Part shown: one piece after another, positions 25,401-40,400 of the stretch
Layout: each line of letters opens with the position of its first letter
Position numbering within the stretch: position 1 is the first letter of the stretch
Origin: Liopterus haemorrhoidalis
Taxonomy: Eukaryota; Arthropoda; Insecta; Coleoptera; Dytiscidae
Assembly (NCBI GenBank): GCA_963971575.1
Contig: OZ020616.1
Coordinates: forward strand, 15,841,575-15,905,574
Length of the DNA stretch: 64,000 nt
Direction: 5' to 3'
Made by a program: the position numbers and the translations under genes
The notes under the pieces: generated by a model
Told to the model about the DNA's origin: nothing
What the model saw: only the letters and a program-made list of their open reading frames with translations
The model's database searches: none

Positions 25401-28400
25401 CAGAGCATAAGTAAATACTATCAAGATTTTGTAATTTTGACGATGTAATTATCGTCTAAAGTTAAAAATACTACTATTTTATGTCATGTCATGCGTATTT
25501 ATAAACAAAATTGGTATTAAAATGAAGTATATTTTAAGTGATATTTCATTTTTCAAAATTGAAATTAAACGATTTTTACAATTGTCTAATTTTAAAAGTG
25601 GTGTAAGTCCATTTACAGCCTATAAATACATATTATTATAGTCTAATTCGCCTAAAACAAATTTATATAATCAAATTCAATATTGATTAAACAGTAGAAA
25701 CATTGCCAGACTTCATATAATTTGCCTAAATTTTTTAATTAACAGATATGCTAACCTTTAATTTTCTCGAAACAAGAGAAAATGGACTTACACCACTTTC
25801 AAAATAAACGGTCCATATATTGTATACATTTCATGATGTATATATTTCATAAATAAATTTAGTATTATTATTATTATTGTTTTTTCTTTTTAATAATTTT
25901 TACCTTTTTCTGGTATTTCTTTTCGACCTTGGAGTAAGTTAAATTATGTAGTCAATTCTTGGGATATTAGGTCAATAAGTAAAATGTTTACCTTTAAAAG
26001 TTTTACCTTTTTACTGATAATTTTAGTTGCTTTTTTAAGTAACGGCCTGCATATTTACGTTATTTTTACTGCATATATATGTGCATATTTTGTACTTTTT
26101 GGTTGCATATAATGCCGTGTTTTAGTAATGAACGTTTATGAATACGGGTATAAATATTATTCATATCTTAAATAGTTTGGATACAATGTTTTCTTTTTAG
26201 CTTATGATTTAAATTTTTCACAAATGAGTGAAATATCTGGATCTGGAATGAGACAATTTGATGCTAATATGTCAACTATTAATTCTACAAACGTGTCTCT
26301 TTATCTTCCGCAAGCGACTTTTAACGAATCTAACATTAAAGCGACACAGAAAACAAATGGTAAGTGATTTAGTATTCAATTCTAAACCTTCAATTTTTCT
26401 TATCCAATTTTTAGGGTTTTGTAGGTATGACCAAAAAAACCTTATACCGTCATTTTGTCGTCTGTCTGTCTGTCTGTCTGTCTGTCTGTTCGGTAAAAAT
26501 TGTTGAGAGTTGAAATTTGGCATGCTTATACAACTCTTTGACCCGCACATAGGAAAAATACTAAAACATCTAAAAAACATATCCCCCTAAAAATATAAAC
26601 AAATATATGCTCATCGAAAAAAAATATATTTTTTTACAATTCTGTGTAGGTATCAAATGAAAGCCCTTGGTACGTGGATTAACGATCAAAATTTTATTTT
26701 TGCAAAATAAATTATTTTGAGGCGATTTTTGCTAAAATTGTGCAAAAAAAAAATTTGTCCCACACCCTGTAGGCCAGATGGTTTAAACTAAAAATTTGAA
26801 AAAAATCTCAGTAATGTACATTGGTGTGAACCGGAATAGTACAACAGGAATTTTTGATCAGATTATGTTTTCGGAAAATAACGCATTTTTTGTGTTTTTA
26901 AGTAAAATATGTAATATATTTAATCCGCTATTTAACATAGTAAACGAGTGATCCTGTATAGCACAGTGGTAGCGTTCTCGCTTAGTGAGTTGAAACTACT
27001 ATAAGAAACTGTGTTCGAATCCCGTCAATTTTTATTTTTTCAGTTTTTTTTTGCATTTTTATTTTGTTTAAATTATTTTGTCAAAATTCTAGTTATATTT
27101 TGGTAAATGTTGCATTTAATTTTTAAAAGCGTAAATTTAATAACCAGTGGGAAGTGTTGAAATTATAATTTAATTCTATATTTGAAGGTATCAGAGGGCG
27201 AGGCTTATGATTTAAGCCAATGGAAGCCATAGGCGCAATTTTCAAAATCTTAATGAACCTTGCTATATAAAAAAAATACTGCACATATTTAGAAACTTAA
27301 ATAATGGTATTAGGCATTCAAATTAAAATTCATAAAAAAATATTTTGACATAAAATTTGTTTTGGCATCCCAAATAATCGTCACACAGTTAATAAATACC
27401 TGCGAAACCCTGAAATGTGTGAAAATTCACACTTCACATCAATTTTTTCCTATACTATGTGTTCCTTTTGTGTCAGAGGTTTTCAAAGTGTGGGTGGTGA
27501 CCATATATCTATAAACAAGTATAAGGCGTGTAGCCTATCTCGTCAATGTAAAGTAAGTGTCTGGTAGATTAAGAGACAGATATATGTATATCTGTCTCTC
27601 AGTGTGCATTTTTCGTAACAATGCGCATGCTCGAGAAACGTCACAGATCATGCTTATTTTGAATTTTGATGTCAATATTCAGTCGCAGTTGTTAATTATT
27701 ACTAACGTTCTGTTTATGAATAAATATTTATTTTTAGAACATAATGAAAAAACTTCCTGTAGGGTTAATTTTTAATAATATTGTTAATAGGGGATACGCA
27801 TAAAATTTATATTTCCTTAAAACTAAATTTTTGCATTTTTTGCAAAAATGTGCATCAACTATAATATTTTCAGGTTTTTAGTTTAACCCCTTTGGGTATA
27901 AGGAGACAAGAACTTTTTAGCACACTTTTGAATAAGATCGTGTTTTAAAAAACGAATTAAAAAAAACTCGTTTTCGTTCCTTAATTTACGTCCTAAGAAC
28001 TTTCTTTTGATATCACACAATAACTTTAAAAAATATATACAGTGCTGTGCAAAACATTTGCAACTGAACCTATATGTTTGAATATTGTTGCTTTTTTAAA
28101 TTAAATTCAATCAAAATTTTTGTTTATTATTATTTTTATTATTACTATTTATTCACAAATAAAATACATAGATAATAATAGATATAAACTATTTTGTATA
28201 TAAAAATAATAGAAAAATATAACATTATTAATAATTAGCATGTGCAAAACATTTGCAACCTGCATACATTTCATATTAAATAATTAATATTTTATAGGGA
28301 AACCTTTTTGTTTAATGACTAAGACACATCGGCGAGACATTGATTGAATTAAATTACTAATTATGGTAATTGAAATGGCCTCCCGTTGCCGTTTTGCTGC

Positions 28401-31400
28401 CTCAAACAAATCGTCTGGGTTTTTGAATCTCTGATTGCCTATTCGGCATTTGACGATCTCCCAAAGATTCTTGATGGGGTTGAGATCTGGGGACTGTGCT
28501 TCGATCCAATCTTTGACGATATTGGCCGTATGCTTTGGATCGTTATCATGCTAATACCTCCAAACAAGTGGCATATTCCAGTCTGCGTACGGAAGCATTG
28601 TATTTTGCAAAATATCTCTATAATCCAAAGCATTCATGTCGCCATAAATTCGTCTTAGTGGACCTATTCCTTGTGCTGAGAAGCATCCCCAGGCCATAAC
28701 GTTTCCACCTCCAAATTTAACTGTCTCTTTTGTACATCTCTGATTAAATCTTTCATTTTTAGGCCTTCTGACATTCGGTTTGCCATCACTTCCAAATTGA
28801 ATTTTGTTTCATCTGAAAATAATACTGTTCCCCATTTGTGTTGACTCCGGTTTTTGCAAATTGTAGACGAAATAACCGATTTTTATTCGAAATAAAGGTT
28901 TTTTTACTATTTTGTAGCTGCGTAGATTATTGTCTATCGCCCGTCGCCTTATATTTGATGTATTTAAATCTAGCCCTAGGCTGTCTTTGATATCTTTGGA
29001 AGATATTTGAGGATTGTTTTAAAATTAATTTTAGTATTTCACGGTCCTCCCGAGCGTTATTTTACAGATCGTCCACCCTTATGGTAAGATTCAATTCTTC
29101 TATTCTTCACAACGCTGGAAATTGTTGATTTATGGATCTTATACTTCTCAGAAATTTCTTTCTGTGTCATGCAGTTCTAGTATTCAAGTAGAATTTTTTA
29201 TTTTATTTCAGAATTGTACTTAACACCTCCCATTTTTTAAATTATTTTAAATACTACCTTCATATTTTAAATAAACTTCGTAACTTCTGAATGTTCCAAT
29301 CACACTATTTTAAATTGAGAAAAACAACTAATATAAACTCGGTAAATCCTGCAAATATTCCAAATTCGTACGAAAATGCACAACAATTCATGTAAACAAA
29401 CGAATAATGACATGAGTTGCAAATGTTTTGCACAGCCAAATTATACCAAATTGTTATATATTTTTTCTTTTTTGCCTAAACAATTAATTTTAATTATTTT
29501 GTTTTTGTGGTAAACTAGCCAATAATTATTAATAATAAAAATAATAATAAATAAAAATTCTGATTGAATTTAATTTAAAAAAAAAGCAACAAAATTCAAA
29601 CATATATGTAGGTCCAGTTGCAAATGTTTTGCACAGCACTGTATATCGACGAAACAAAAAATCGACATTTTTGAAAAACTCGATTATATATATAATCTGA
29701 TCAAAAATTCCTGTTAAACTATTCCGATTCCCACTAATGTTCATTATGGAGATTTTTTTCAGATTTTTAGATCAACCCCTCTGGGAGATAGGGTGGGGGA
29801 CAAAAGTTTTGACATATTTTTGCCTAAAATACCATTTAAAAAAAAAAATCAAAAATAAAACTTTTTGAGCCACACACTAAGTAGTTTTGTAGGTCATTAG
29901 ATATGCCACGCAAAATATTTAAAAAGATATTTATTTTTTTATTAAATACATCATAATCATCGGGTAATGTTGGACTGCCTCTAAAAAGAGCGTAGGCTGT
30001 CGATAAAATTTCTTCATCTAACTCGTCTATCTGCCATAGGCTTCAAGTTGGTGATGTTGGTATACAGTCTTTTGTCTTGGTTTTGAGAGCTCCATGCATT
30101 TATTTCTATAGTGCGTTCGAAGGTGAGTTTGCAGTATAGCTCTTATGGAAAATGGGAGCGGTGTTGCCAAATGTTGTAAAAGTGTTAAATGTGTCAACTA
30201 TAATAATATGAAAAACTCGTATGATTTACAAAAATCAACTCTTATAAAACTCAAAATAACAGTCAACAAAAACAAATGGCCATTTGTAGAATACTGCGTC
30301 TTCACAGATCAGCGCATTTTAGAGCTGGCAACGTCGACAAGCAAGAAAAGGATAGTGTCATTGTGTAAACCCATTAGAGAGTATGAAAAAGAACTACTCC
30401 ATATGCCCTGTACTGCAAACTCACCTTTGAACGCACTATAGCAGGGTTGAGCGACGCCAGGTGTTCTTGGGTCGCCCTCTGCGCCTACTGCCCTGAGGGT
30501 TGTATGCTGGTGCATAGCGACACACTTCACTAGGAGCCCTACGAAGAATGTGCCCTAACCAACCATACTTTCTTCTTTTTATTTGCAAATTATTGTCCAT
30601 TTGACCAGTTCTTTCTCCCAATTCTACGTTTGATATTTTACGTGGCCAATAAATGCGAAGGATTCTTCGAAGACATCGATTTACAAATACTGGCACTCTT
30701 CTCTTGATAGCTTCTGTAACGAACCAAGTTTCGCAACCGTACAGAAGAACTGAGGTCACGTATGCCCTGAATATAGTAGTTTTCGTGGAAGTACTGTAGA
30801 TTGCAGAATTCCATACACGGCTAAGTTGGAAGAAGGCGATTAAATACATGTTTGTTAATATTTATCTCGGGATGTTTTTTTTTTAACTCTCAGTATTTTT
30901 CCTGTATGTTAAAGAGTTGTATAAGCATGCCAAATTTCAACTTTTTATCTTAAGCCGTTTGGCTACAATTTCTACCATACAGACAGACATAAGGGTTTTT
31001 TGGTGGTCATACTTACAAAACCCTAAAAAAAATGTTAATTTTTTTTTTCTTTTGATAGATATTTTTATTGTTAAATATTTTATATTTACATTGTTTCTAG
31101 AAACTACATAGTTTATATAGACTTAATAATTATTATAATTTTCGCCTTTTGGCTTAAAATATACTATTCTTCTCCTTTTATTTGTGTCGTTGATTCCTTT
31201 CCTTATTTTTCTCTCTTCTTGTTTTCACTTTTTTCATCCATTCATACCCTCTGCCTGTTTCCCCCAAAATTTCCTTTCTCGTTTCCAATCTGCTTCTTAT
31301 TTCTCCACATTCTTTCAATAAATGTTCGATCGTTTCTTTGCCTTCCCTTCACATTATACAATTTCTTATTTCCTTTTTCTTCCAAAAATTTTTGTTTCTC

Positions 31401-34400
31401 TCCTCATTTCCACATTTAATTTCGTAATAAGTATTCGTCACAGTCTCTTGTTATAAGAAGTGGACCCAGGCAATTCCAAAATACTTGATTTTCAGGTCAA
31501 TCCTTGTTTCCTTAAATCTCTTGTTTTCCATACGATTTCTCGTTTGCTTAGACTTCTTCCTAGATCATTTCTCAATTACTTAGTCCACTTTTAATTTTTA
31601 ACATCCTGATATAAGTCTCATTTATGATTCTAATAAATTTACAGATGTCCGAAAAAACACACAAGAAGACTACGAGAACTTACTTAATAATATTAGTTTA
31701 CAAGAAGTTAAATTGGCTGGACCATTTTTAGATGGATGTGGGGTAGGTTTATTTATTTATTTATTTGTTTATTTATTTATTTGTTTACTTATTTATTTAT
31801 TTCTTGATAATTCCTTACTGTACATTTCAGATTTACCTGGCTGGCTTCAGTTCAAAATCCAGAGAAAAATTATGTCGAATATTAAGAATAGGCGGTGCAA
31901 CAAGATACGATGATGTATCGGATAGAATTACACAGGTTTTAGTCGGAGATCGAACTTCACACGAACTGAAAATCTTTACTTCAAAAGGTTGCTCGTAAGT
32001 TTTCTTTTAATTAAAAAAATTAATAATGTTAGGTATTCTTTAGAAAATTGATATCAAAATATAACCTTACCGGGAATGACCCCGCATAAGAACTCTAAAG
32101 ATATCGCGTATTAGTCCAAAACCATTAAGCTATTCTTGCTCCTAGTGATTTTGGACTCTTCCCTTTTATCAAGGATAAGCTGAAAGGTCGCCATTTTAAG
32201 AGCGATGATGAGGTTCTAGCAGTCTGGGACTAAATCTGTGCAGAAGTATGTCAGTGTTACTTCAATGACCGCTCGGGCATACTTATCGCATTTAACGTTT
32301 CAATTGTTCTGAATTATCTCTAATTTACTTATATATTTATGGACTAATCTTGCGATTTATGGACTATGTCACAGATTGATTTGAGAAAGGACTCTATTGC
32401 TCTGGTAGCTTTCTAGACTTTAGTAAGGCCTTTGATTGTGTAAACCATGATATTTAAATAAAAAAATACACTTCTATAAATTTGATCCCACATGCGTAAA
32501 TCTTATAAAGTCGTATCTTACCAACAGACAGCAATTTGTAAACGTTGAGATTGCGAAATCAAAAATATCTCACCCATAAATCATGGGTCCCATTTTATTT
32601 CTGATTTATATCAATGATTTGCCCCATGTAAATATTAAATCAAACACCATCCTCTTTGCCGACGACACTACGGCCCTCCTGAGCAATAGTTCACTACTGT
32701 CACTTTTGCACCAAAGACTTATTTAAACAGCTGCTTTTTGGCTAATGAATTAACATTGAATAACAGTAAATCTCAGTATATGATATTCTCAACAAGAAAC
32801 TTACAGCAGGTCAATAATTTAGCTGCGGTAACCTTTTTAGGATTGGAAATCGACAGCAAGTTATTGGACCAACATGTAAACAAAGTAGCCAATAAACTTA
32901 GTACATCTATTTTTTGCTTAAGCAACTTAAAATGGTGCGCGTCTAAGTCGGTCTTAAAAACATATTACTTTGCCTCTATCCAGTAACATCTATCGTACGC
33001 CTTATTGATTTGGGATCATTCCACACAAACAAGAAGGCTATTTGCTTTGCAACGCAGAGCCATAAGGATCATGAGCAATATACAATACCGATCCAGCTGC
33101 AAAGAAAATTTGGTGGAATTGGGCATTTTAACCCTGCCGTCCCTATACATACATCAGTGCCTCTTACATGTACATAATAACCCCTCTACGTACTCTGTCC
33201 AAAGTTCTCTCCACGCACACGACACGAGAAACAAGAATGATATTCGTCCTGAATTTACCAGACTCAGGAAATCCAGGTATAGCGCAAATTATCATGCAAT
33301 TAAATTCTACAATGTTCTACCATCCGCCACCAAGAGTCTTAACTTCGTAAGATTCAAAAAAGAAACTAAAAAATTTCTAGTTGCCATTGCTTTCTAATCT
33401 ACTGACGAATACCTACGAAATGATTTTGGTGACTTAATGAGGTTCTGTGATCAAGTTTATCCGGCTTTTCGTCCAAACCTCACATTATGTTCTATCAATT
33501 TGAAATGTTTTTTGTTTATTATCCTGTTTACAATTCTTAGGCCCGGTCTTTCCACCTTCAGATAAAGTCCCAGGTAACTATCTGACAGATAAGGTTATTT
33601 GTAACTTCATCTCCTGAATAAATGTCAATACCAATCAGTGAATCCAATACGTCAGTCTCATTATCCGTTAGATAACTATCCGATAGATACATTTGTATAG
33701 AAAGAAGGGATGACATTTACTCAGCAGATGAAGTTACAAATAACCTTATCTGTCAGATAGTTACCTGGGACTTTATCTGAAGGTGGAAAAACCGGGCCAT
33801 AAAATTATATTTTTATATTATTGTAATGCATATTATTCAATTTGTAATTTGTGTAATACATTATGGACCTTTGTAAAAATGTACAACATTTAATACAATA
33901 AATATATTGTTATTATTATTATTATCTGTGGATGTCACAATAAGACATTAAGACTTAATATCACATTAAGTGTTAAATTGGTTACTATTTGAAAACAGCT
34001 CCGTAGAAATGCATTATCTATGTATGTTACGGTGAGAATGTATTCTCGGTCAGGTTATATTTTTATATCTATTCTAAGTTATATTTATTGCATTTAGTAT
34101 TACAGTTATTCTGAATAATCTCTAATTCACTGATGTATTATAATATTGTATTCAATAGTGCTCCTATGGTTTCTATAAACTGGTTACTTGAAAGTATCAA
34201 AATAAAGTCTCCCGCTTTAGAAGAAACATTTTTGGTAACAGTAAAGGGATCTCCGTCAGCTACTACACCAGCATCACCTCTTGTTAAAAAGGTAATAATA
34301 CACAAATTAATTTATTTTTTCTCCACACATATACCTGGTGACAAATTTTACCATGGGACATAGGAGATTAACCTTGAAATATACATTTCAACATAGGGGA

Positions 34401-37400
34401 GATTGTTGTACCTTGGAACATTTTTTACATTTTGTAAATTATCATATTATAGATATTTGTTTTAAAAATTTAATACTAATGTAAAATAAATATTGATTTT
34501 TCCTCTATTAATTGGCGCAATTTTTAATTTATTATTTCTTCTTTTTATTATTATTTAAAATTATTTTCTAAACTCTTGGAACATACCCTCTTGCACATTG
34601 AAACATTCATTCATTTTAATTACTCTTAATAATAAATAATTTAAATAAGACCAATATAGACTAATATTCATTATTTATAAGAGTGTAGTGGGTGTATACT
34701 GTAAGAAATGCTCTAAAATTAGCGTTAAGTTAAATTTTTTATTTTAACACCGTGTCTAACGCCTTTATAGAAAAATGCTATTCTGTAAGAGCATTTGTTA
34801 AGGTAAGAGTTAGAGTACGTTCAGGATAACTTCATGCCAGGGCATCATAAAGTACGTCATCAATGCTGCGCGAGAAAACAGCTGATTACATAGACGTACA
34901 TAAGGGTTTCTGCCTTATCAATTGTTGTGTTACCAAACAAACAAAATCATGTATTTCAAATTAATTTTTGTTCTCGTTTTAGTACACGGCATACCTGAAA
35001 ACGTACGAGAAATAAATAATAATATATTTTTGTGTATAAATGTATCAATTTCACCCTGTAAATGCAAATTATATATAAAGCCCGTATGTAACAGTTTTTA
35101 ATTTTAACCTATAAGTAGGGTGACCATCCGTCCCGGTTTTAGGTCAATTGTCCCGGTGTCCCGAAAAATGTTTTCGGGACACAGCACCTTTTTTTTTGCT
35201 CTTCACTTGAATCTGAGAGGTGAGCAACTTTTTTTTTTTTTCTTTTCACTTGAATCTGGGAGGTGAGGAAATCTGGTCACCCTACCTATAAGCAGTTCAC
35301 TTTTGTAAGAACAAACTAGATATGGTTATTTTGGTTACTTTTATTCCTTACGCTGTAAAACCGACTTTAGGTTGATAAGGTTATGATCATTATAATTAAG
35401 ATATAATTTTTCATTATGATATGTGTCAAATGGATCGACATTTTAATAAAGTGACATTTTTTAATGCCAACATGACATACAGCTTCAAAGGTGCAAACTA
35501 TTGAAAACAAAATTCCCTCTTAGTTTGTTCTTAGAAAAGTGAACAGCTTATATAACTCTCCAACGGTATACAGACTCCATTTTCTGCCTCATATTTCGTA
35601 AATTTAGCGACATTGTTTATGATTTCTCTCGCTTGGCTCCGAATTGACATACCATGGAAGCCCAATCTTTTTTTTTTTTTGGCGTCATTTTCACAAATAA
35701 CAATAATAATAACACACAAATATAAGAAGAAAAAAAAAACAAACAACAAAATTTAACAAAGAAAATAAACAACAAAATTTAACAAAGAAAACAAACAACA
35801 AAATTTAACAAAGAAAAAAAACAACAAAATTTAAAAAAGAAAACAAAAACGGATTTAAACAATCAAAATCGAAATATACGCGTAGTCAAGAACAAATCAA
35901 AGTAAGTGACGCCACTGAAATGTATCAAAGCAACTGTTGGTAACGTCATGGACGAAATTTGGTTTCTGCGCAGCCCAGTCGGTAATATAGACCTGGCATG
36001 AAGTTATCCTGAACGTACTCTAATACCATATTTGTTAACGCGAGGTGCTAACTCACCTTGTGAAGAGGCTATATTAATGTACGGGCATACGCTGCTACGT
36101 TGAATTTTAACATTTTTGACAAGAAGTGACAGTTTTGACAGCCTCAGTTTAAATATTAATAAAACTTCTACACACGTCTTCCAATATATGTAATTTTGTA
36201 TGTAATAATATTTATTATAACTTACCTTTTTTATTTAGTTATTAAATTTAAATATTTGATATAAAAATTAGTAAAACTATGGTATCAGTGCAATGTTAAA
36301 TATTTAATAGAGCCTCAGACCTATGTTAAAACAGCAGAGGGTTTAATTCTTTGCTAAATTTAACATTGCTTTATGGAACGCAAAACTGTACTTAACAAAG
36401 AAGTTAAAATTTAACAGCGTTGCTAAAATTTAGCATTGCTTTATGAAACCGGGCATTTGAGTCATAAAAACACGTATATTTTACCATAAACGATGCCATG
36501 AACACGCTGGTATATATTTTATAAATCTGTGCAGCCGTTCTTTAGTTTTAAGGCAACATACATACATACACATACAATGAACTAATTTTAATATTTGTAT
36601 AGATAAATTTATAATACCGTTGATAAGTAAGCGATTAAAATTATATTTCAATTATTGGGTATATTTGGTCCGATGTCTATTGATATCATAAAATTTTAGG
36701 GTTTAAATCTATTACGTTCCAATACATCGATGGTGAATCCAGTAAAATCAAATATAGTTGCTACACGTATTGATTTTGAAGAAGATCAAGGTGACAGCAT
36801 TTTGAATCAGTATAGAACTAAAAATAATGATCCCGAAGAAGACACATTACGTAAAATGTTAGCGCAACACAACTTTGAAGATACAAATAAAAGGAACAAA
36901 GAAGAAACAAAACATGGCACTAGAACAGAAACTGTTAAAGCGGGGCTTCCTCAAGAAAGTACTTACACGGATACCGATGAATCTAATCTACCATTTTTTA
37001 AAGGTATTTTTAAATTTCATAATACAATAAGAGTAATGCTGCATGCACTATGACAAACTTATAAATTAAAATGAATATTATATGTTTCATTTTGTGATAT
37101 GTAACTAACAGGGAAAGTTAATTTTGTATGTTGAATATTTACAACAAATTTATAATATTATCATATATGCTGTTCACTTTTGTAAGGACAAACTAGATCT
37201 GGTCGTTTTGGTTACTTTTAAAGTGTATTACTGACTTTAAATGACATTGAATTTTTTTTGCGCTGTAAATCAGGCTTCTAATTTGTTTGGTTATGATCAT
37301 TATAATTAAGATATCATTTTTTATTGACATATGTCAAATTGATATTTTTTGCCATTTTTTAATATTAACATGACATACAATTTTAAAGGTGCAAACTATT

Positions 37401-40400
37401 TAAATCGAAATTTCCTCATAGTTTGTTCTTACAAAAGTGAAACAGCTTATAGTATTGGTTCACATGGTTACGTCAACCTCCGTTTACATCATAAAATTCA
37501 CTAAAATCATCATATTTATTTTAGTTATAATCCGTCTCTGTTTGTAATACGGAACTAGATCTGGTTACTTTCGTGACTGTTGTGGTGTAAACAGACAGTG
37601 GCGTATTCGTGTGAACCAATACTGTGATAATGCTAGTGCACCCGTTGCCAACTGTGTTGACAAACAAATCATTATCTTAATGTGGATCTTGCTCGACACC
37701 TCAGACTTCTTTCTCTAGCCATACGCCTAACTTCATCCAATTCAAATTGAATCAACTCTTTGCCCATTATTAAAAACTGGACAAAGAATGAGTATTATTC
37801 CGAATTATTTATTCAGTAACTTTTTAAGATGGGAAAACGATTCATTTTCACTCAGTGCATTACCTTTATAATGTTAAAACTAAAAATGATTTAAGACGTT
37901 AAATTTAAAATATATTTATTAAAATAAATGTTCCAATTACTTATATATAATATAAAAATACGCACACGGAAAAAACGCAGACGGAAAAAACGCACACGGA
38001 AAAAACGCACACGGAAAAATACACACACGGAAAAAAGCATACTTACACTATATCTCAAATCAGTTTGAAATAAATCGTGAGAAACTATTACACAGTAAAA
38101 TTTAATTGTTTGCCCGCTTTAATATATTGCGTTCACTTTTGTAAAGTCAAACCAGATCTGGTTATTTTGGTTACTTCTATAGTGTAGTACTGATTTTTAA
38201 ATGTAAATTTGTCGTTTCAAAATATTCCTTACGCTGTAAAACCTACTTTATATTTGTTGGTTATGATCTTATAACTATGATATCTTTTATCTTTATGACA
38301 TATGTCAAATGGAATGACATTTTAAGTGAATTTTTTTACCATGTTTTAATACCAACATGACATACAATTTCAAAGGTGCAAACTATTGAATGTATCAATT
38401 TGTAATTTTCACCAAAATATTTTAAATATTTCCAACCAATTAATTCACACAAATAAGTTGTTACCTAGTGACGCTGATATGAATGACCAAACTCGGCCGG
38501 TAATTCTTGGTAAAAATTATAATTTTTACCAAGGCGAGCTTTACTCAATGCATTACATTTACATTTTTGAAAATTTAAGACGTTAGATAATTTAAAACGT
38601 TAATCGTAGAAATAAAAAAATAATAAAACATTGAAAAAATAATAATAAAAAAAAGAAAGTCACATTTTTCTTACTTACTTTCATCAAAACCAAATATTTT
38701 TTAAAATAATTATTTTTCTGCTACTAATAATTTTTATTTAAATTATTTTTGTGTAAACATGTCAATATATACTTCGGTAAGCTTCGGAATATTTCGTTAC
38801 ATTTCGGATTCTGACACGCACCCACGCAAGGACACACGTTGACGTATTATAGATTATAGGTGTATTGTCAATATACAACATAAAAAATGAACTTTCCCTG
38901 TTAGTTACGTATTGCAAAATGAGACAGATAATACGTATTACAAAATGAAACATATTATGTGGAATGTGTCGTGTTCGTAGATGATAAATCAAGAAGGAGA
39001 TAATACGGGTTGCGGACAGCGGTGATGGGCGTTTACACGTTAACTTTAATTGTTTACGTTTACGTGTAAACTTATGTAAACAATTGGTAAACTTGTCATC
39101 AATGTAGACAATGTAAACTGTCAAATAATGAGGTTAGTTTTAGTTATTTAATACGAATAATGGAGAGTTAATCAACAAGTATATTCAGTTCAAAACAATA
39201 AATTAATTAAAAAAATGGTGGGAAGAAACCGAAGGAATAGTTCTGAAGAACTAGGTTTTGTTTTAATTAAAGAAGAAAATATAGGGCGTTATGCAAAATT
39301 TGCAATTAATCTTTTCGTTATTAAAAAATATAGGGCGATTGATTTTCTTAAATTGAAATAAAGTGAAATTTAATGTATTTTGTTATTAAAAAAATTAGAC
39401 TGAATTTTTTAAAGAAAAAAGTTTTTTATTTTTCATATTCATATTTACTAATTTGTATGTAACACCTATATAATGATGCAAATTCGATTTTTATTAATAT
39501 ATGTATATTGGCTTGTCCTAATTTTATATACTTACTTTTTCATTTAAAATCGTTTCATTAAAATTTTATTATTTATAAAAATGTATTGAAAATGAGGTTC
39601 TGTAATTCAAAACAAGTGCGCATGTCTAAATCATTGTTTACATTGTATACAAGAGTTTTTGTGTTTACTTTACATCAATAGGGGATAGGCATGATTTTTT
39701 TTTATTTTTTTATTATATTCCTCTTGTTGTATATAAACATAAAAAACAGTTTTTAATTTTTTTTTTTTTAATTTGAAGGCTTTAAAAAATCAAAAATGTA
39801 TGTAGCGCGCGAAAACGACGTGTGACGTCATAATCCTTTCTAACTGACGCATGAGACTACTAGCCAATCCAGCGAACGGTTGTTTATGCAGCGAACATAG
39901 TCTGTTGTGAATTATTTGTTTGTGTAACTTTTATAGGTTATGTAAAGGAGAGTGATTTTAATTAAAATAAAGTTTAATTCTATAAAAACAATTTATACAT
40001 GTTTACCGAATTAAATTTTATATTAAAATATGGAATATCCAGGCCCCAGTACTTCGAAACATTATCGAAAATATTGTTCAGTACCGATGTGCACAATTAG
40101 TTCAACTAGAAATCCAAAAAAACTATTTATATCATTACCTAATGGCGAAAAACAACAGAAAAGGCGAAATTTGTGGCTGAAAACTATGAGGCGAAATAAA
40201 ACCGATATTTCAGAAAAAAGTAAACTTTATGTTGTGTGCATAAATGCATCAATGTTGGGTAAATTATCACTCTGAGCCCTAACAAAATCTTTATCTGCCA
40301 TTTTAATAGTAAATACGTGAAAAATTGTTTAAAAACAAATACAAAACTCTCGAACAATACAATACACACACGTGTGAAGATTATGTTGCAGCTGTCTGTA

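Larger units (their letters stand above)
29690..31023 (-). repeat. Second diverged R1 fragment, split by an RTE insertion
   Basis: 29690-29951 and 30839-31023 match R1 on the - strand, ending at 31023 with the R1 5' end (AGGGTTTTGTAAGTATGACC). An 11-bp duplication ATTAAATACAT flanks the intervening RTE-like fragment. Confidence 0.6.
34811..36022. mobile_element. MITE with 31-bp ends, hosting a hAT MITE and a MITE P
   Basis: Inverted ends TAGAGTACGTTCAGGATAAC and complement, continuing to ATGCCAGG. Inside lie the hAT MITE 35116-35284, MITE P 35289-35550 and a tandem array at 35724-35860 with a unit of about 28 bp (AACAACAAAATTTAACAAAG). Confidence 0.75.

Noticed and set aside
28386..28658. 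90-codon + strand ORF
   Set aside because: Antisense of the Tc1 transposase (- strand QSPDLNPIKNLWE region).
30145..30441. 98-codon ORF in MITE V
   Set aside because: It runs into the inverted end of the MITE and has no recognisable motif.
37972..38036. Regular short repeats that could suggest a CRISPR array
   Set aside because: Unit of about 16 bp with no spacers, inside a eukaryotic repeat; a minisatellite.
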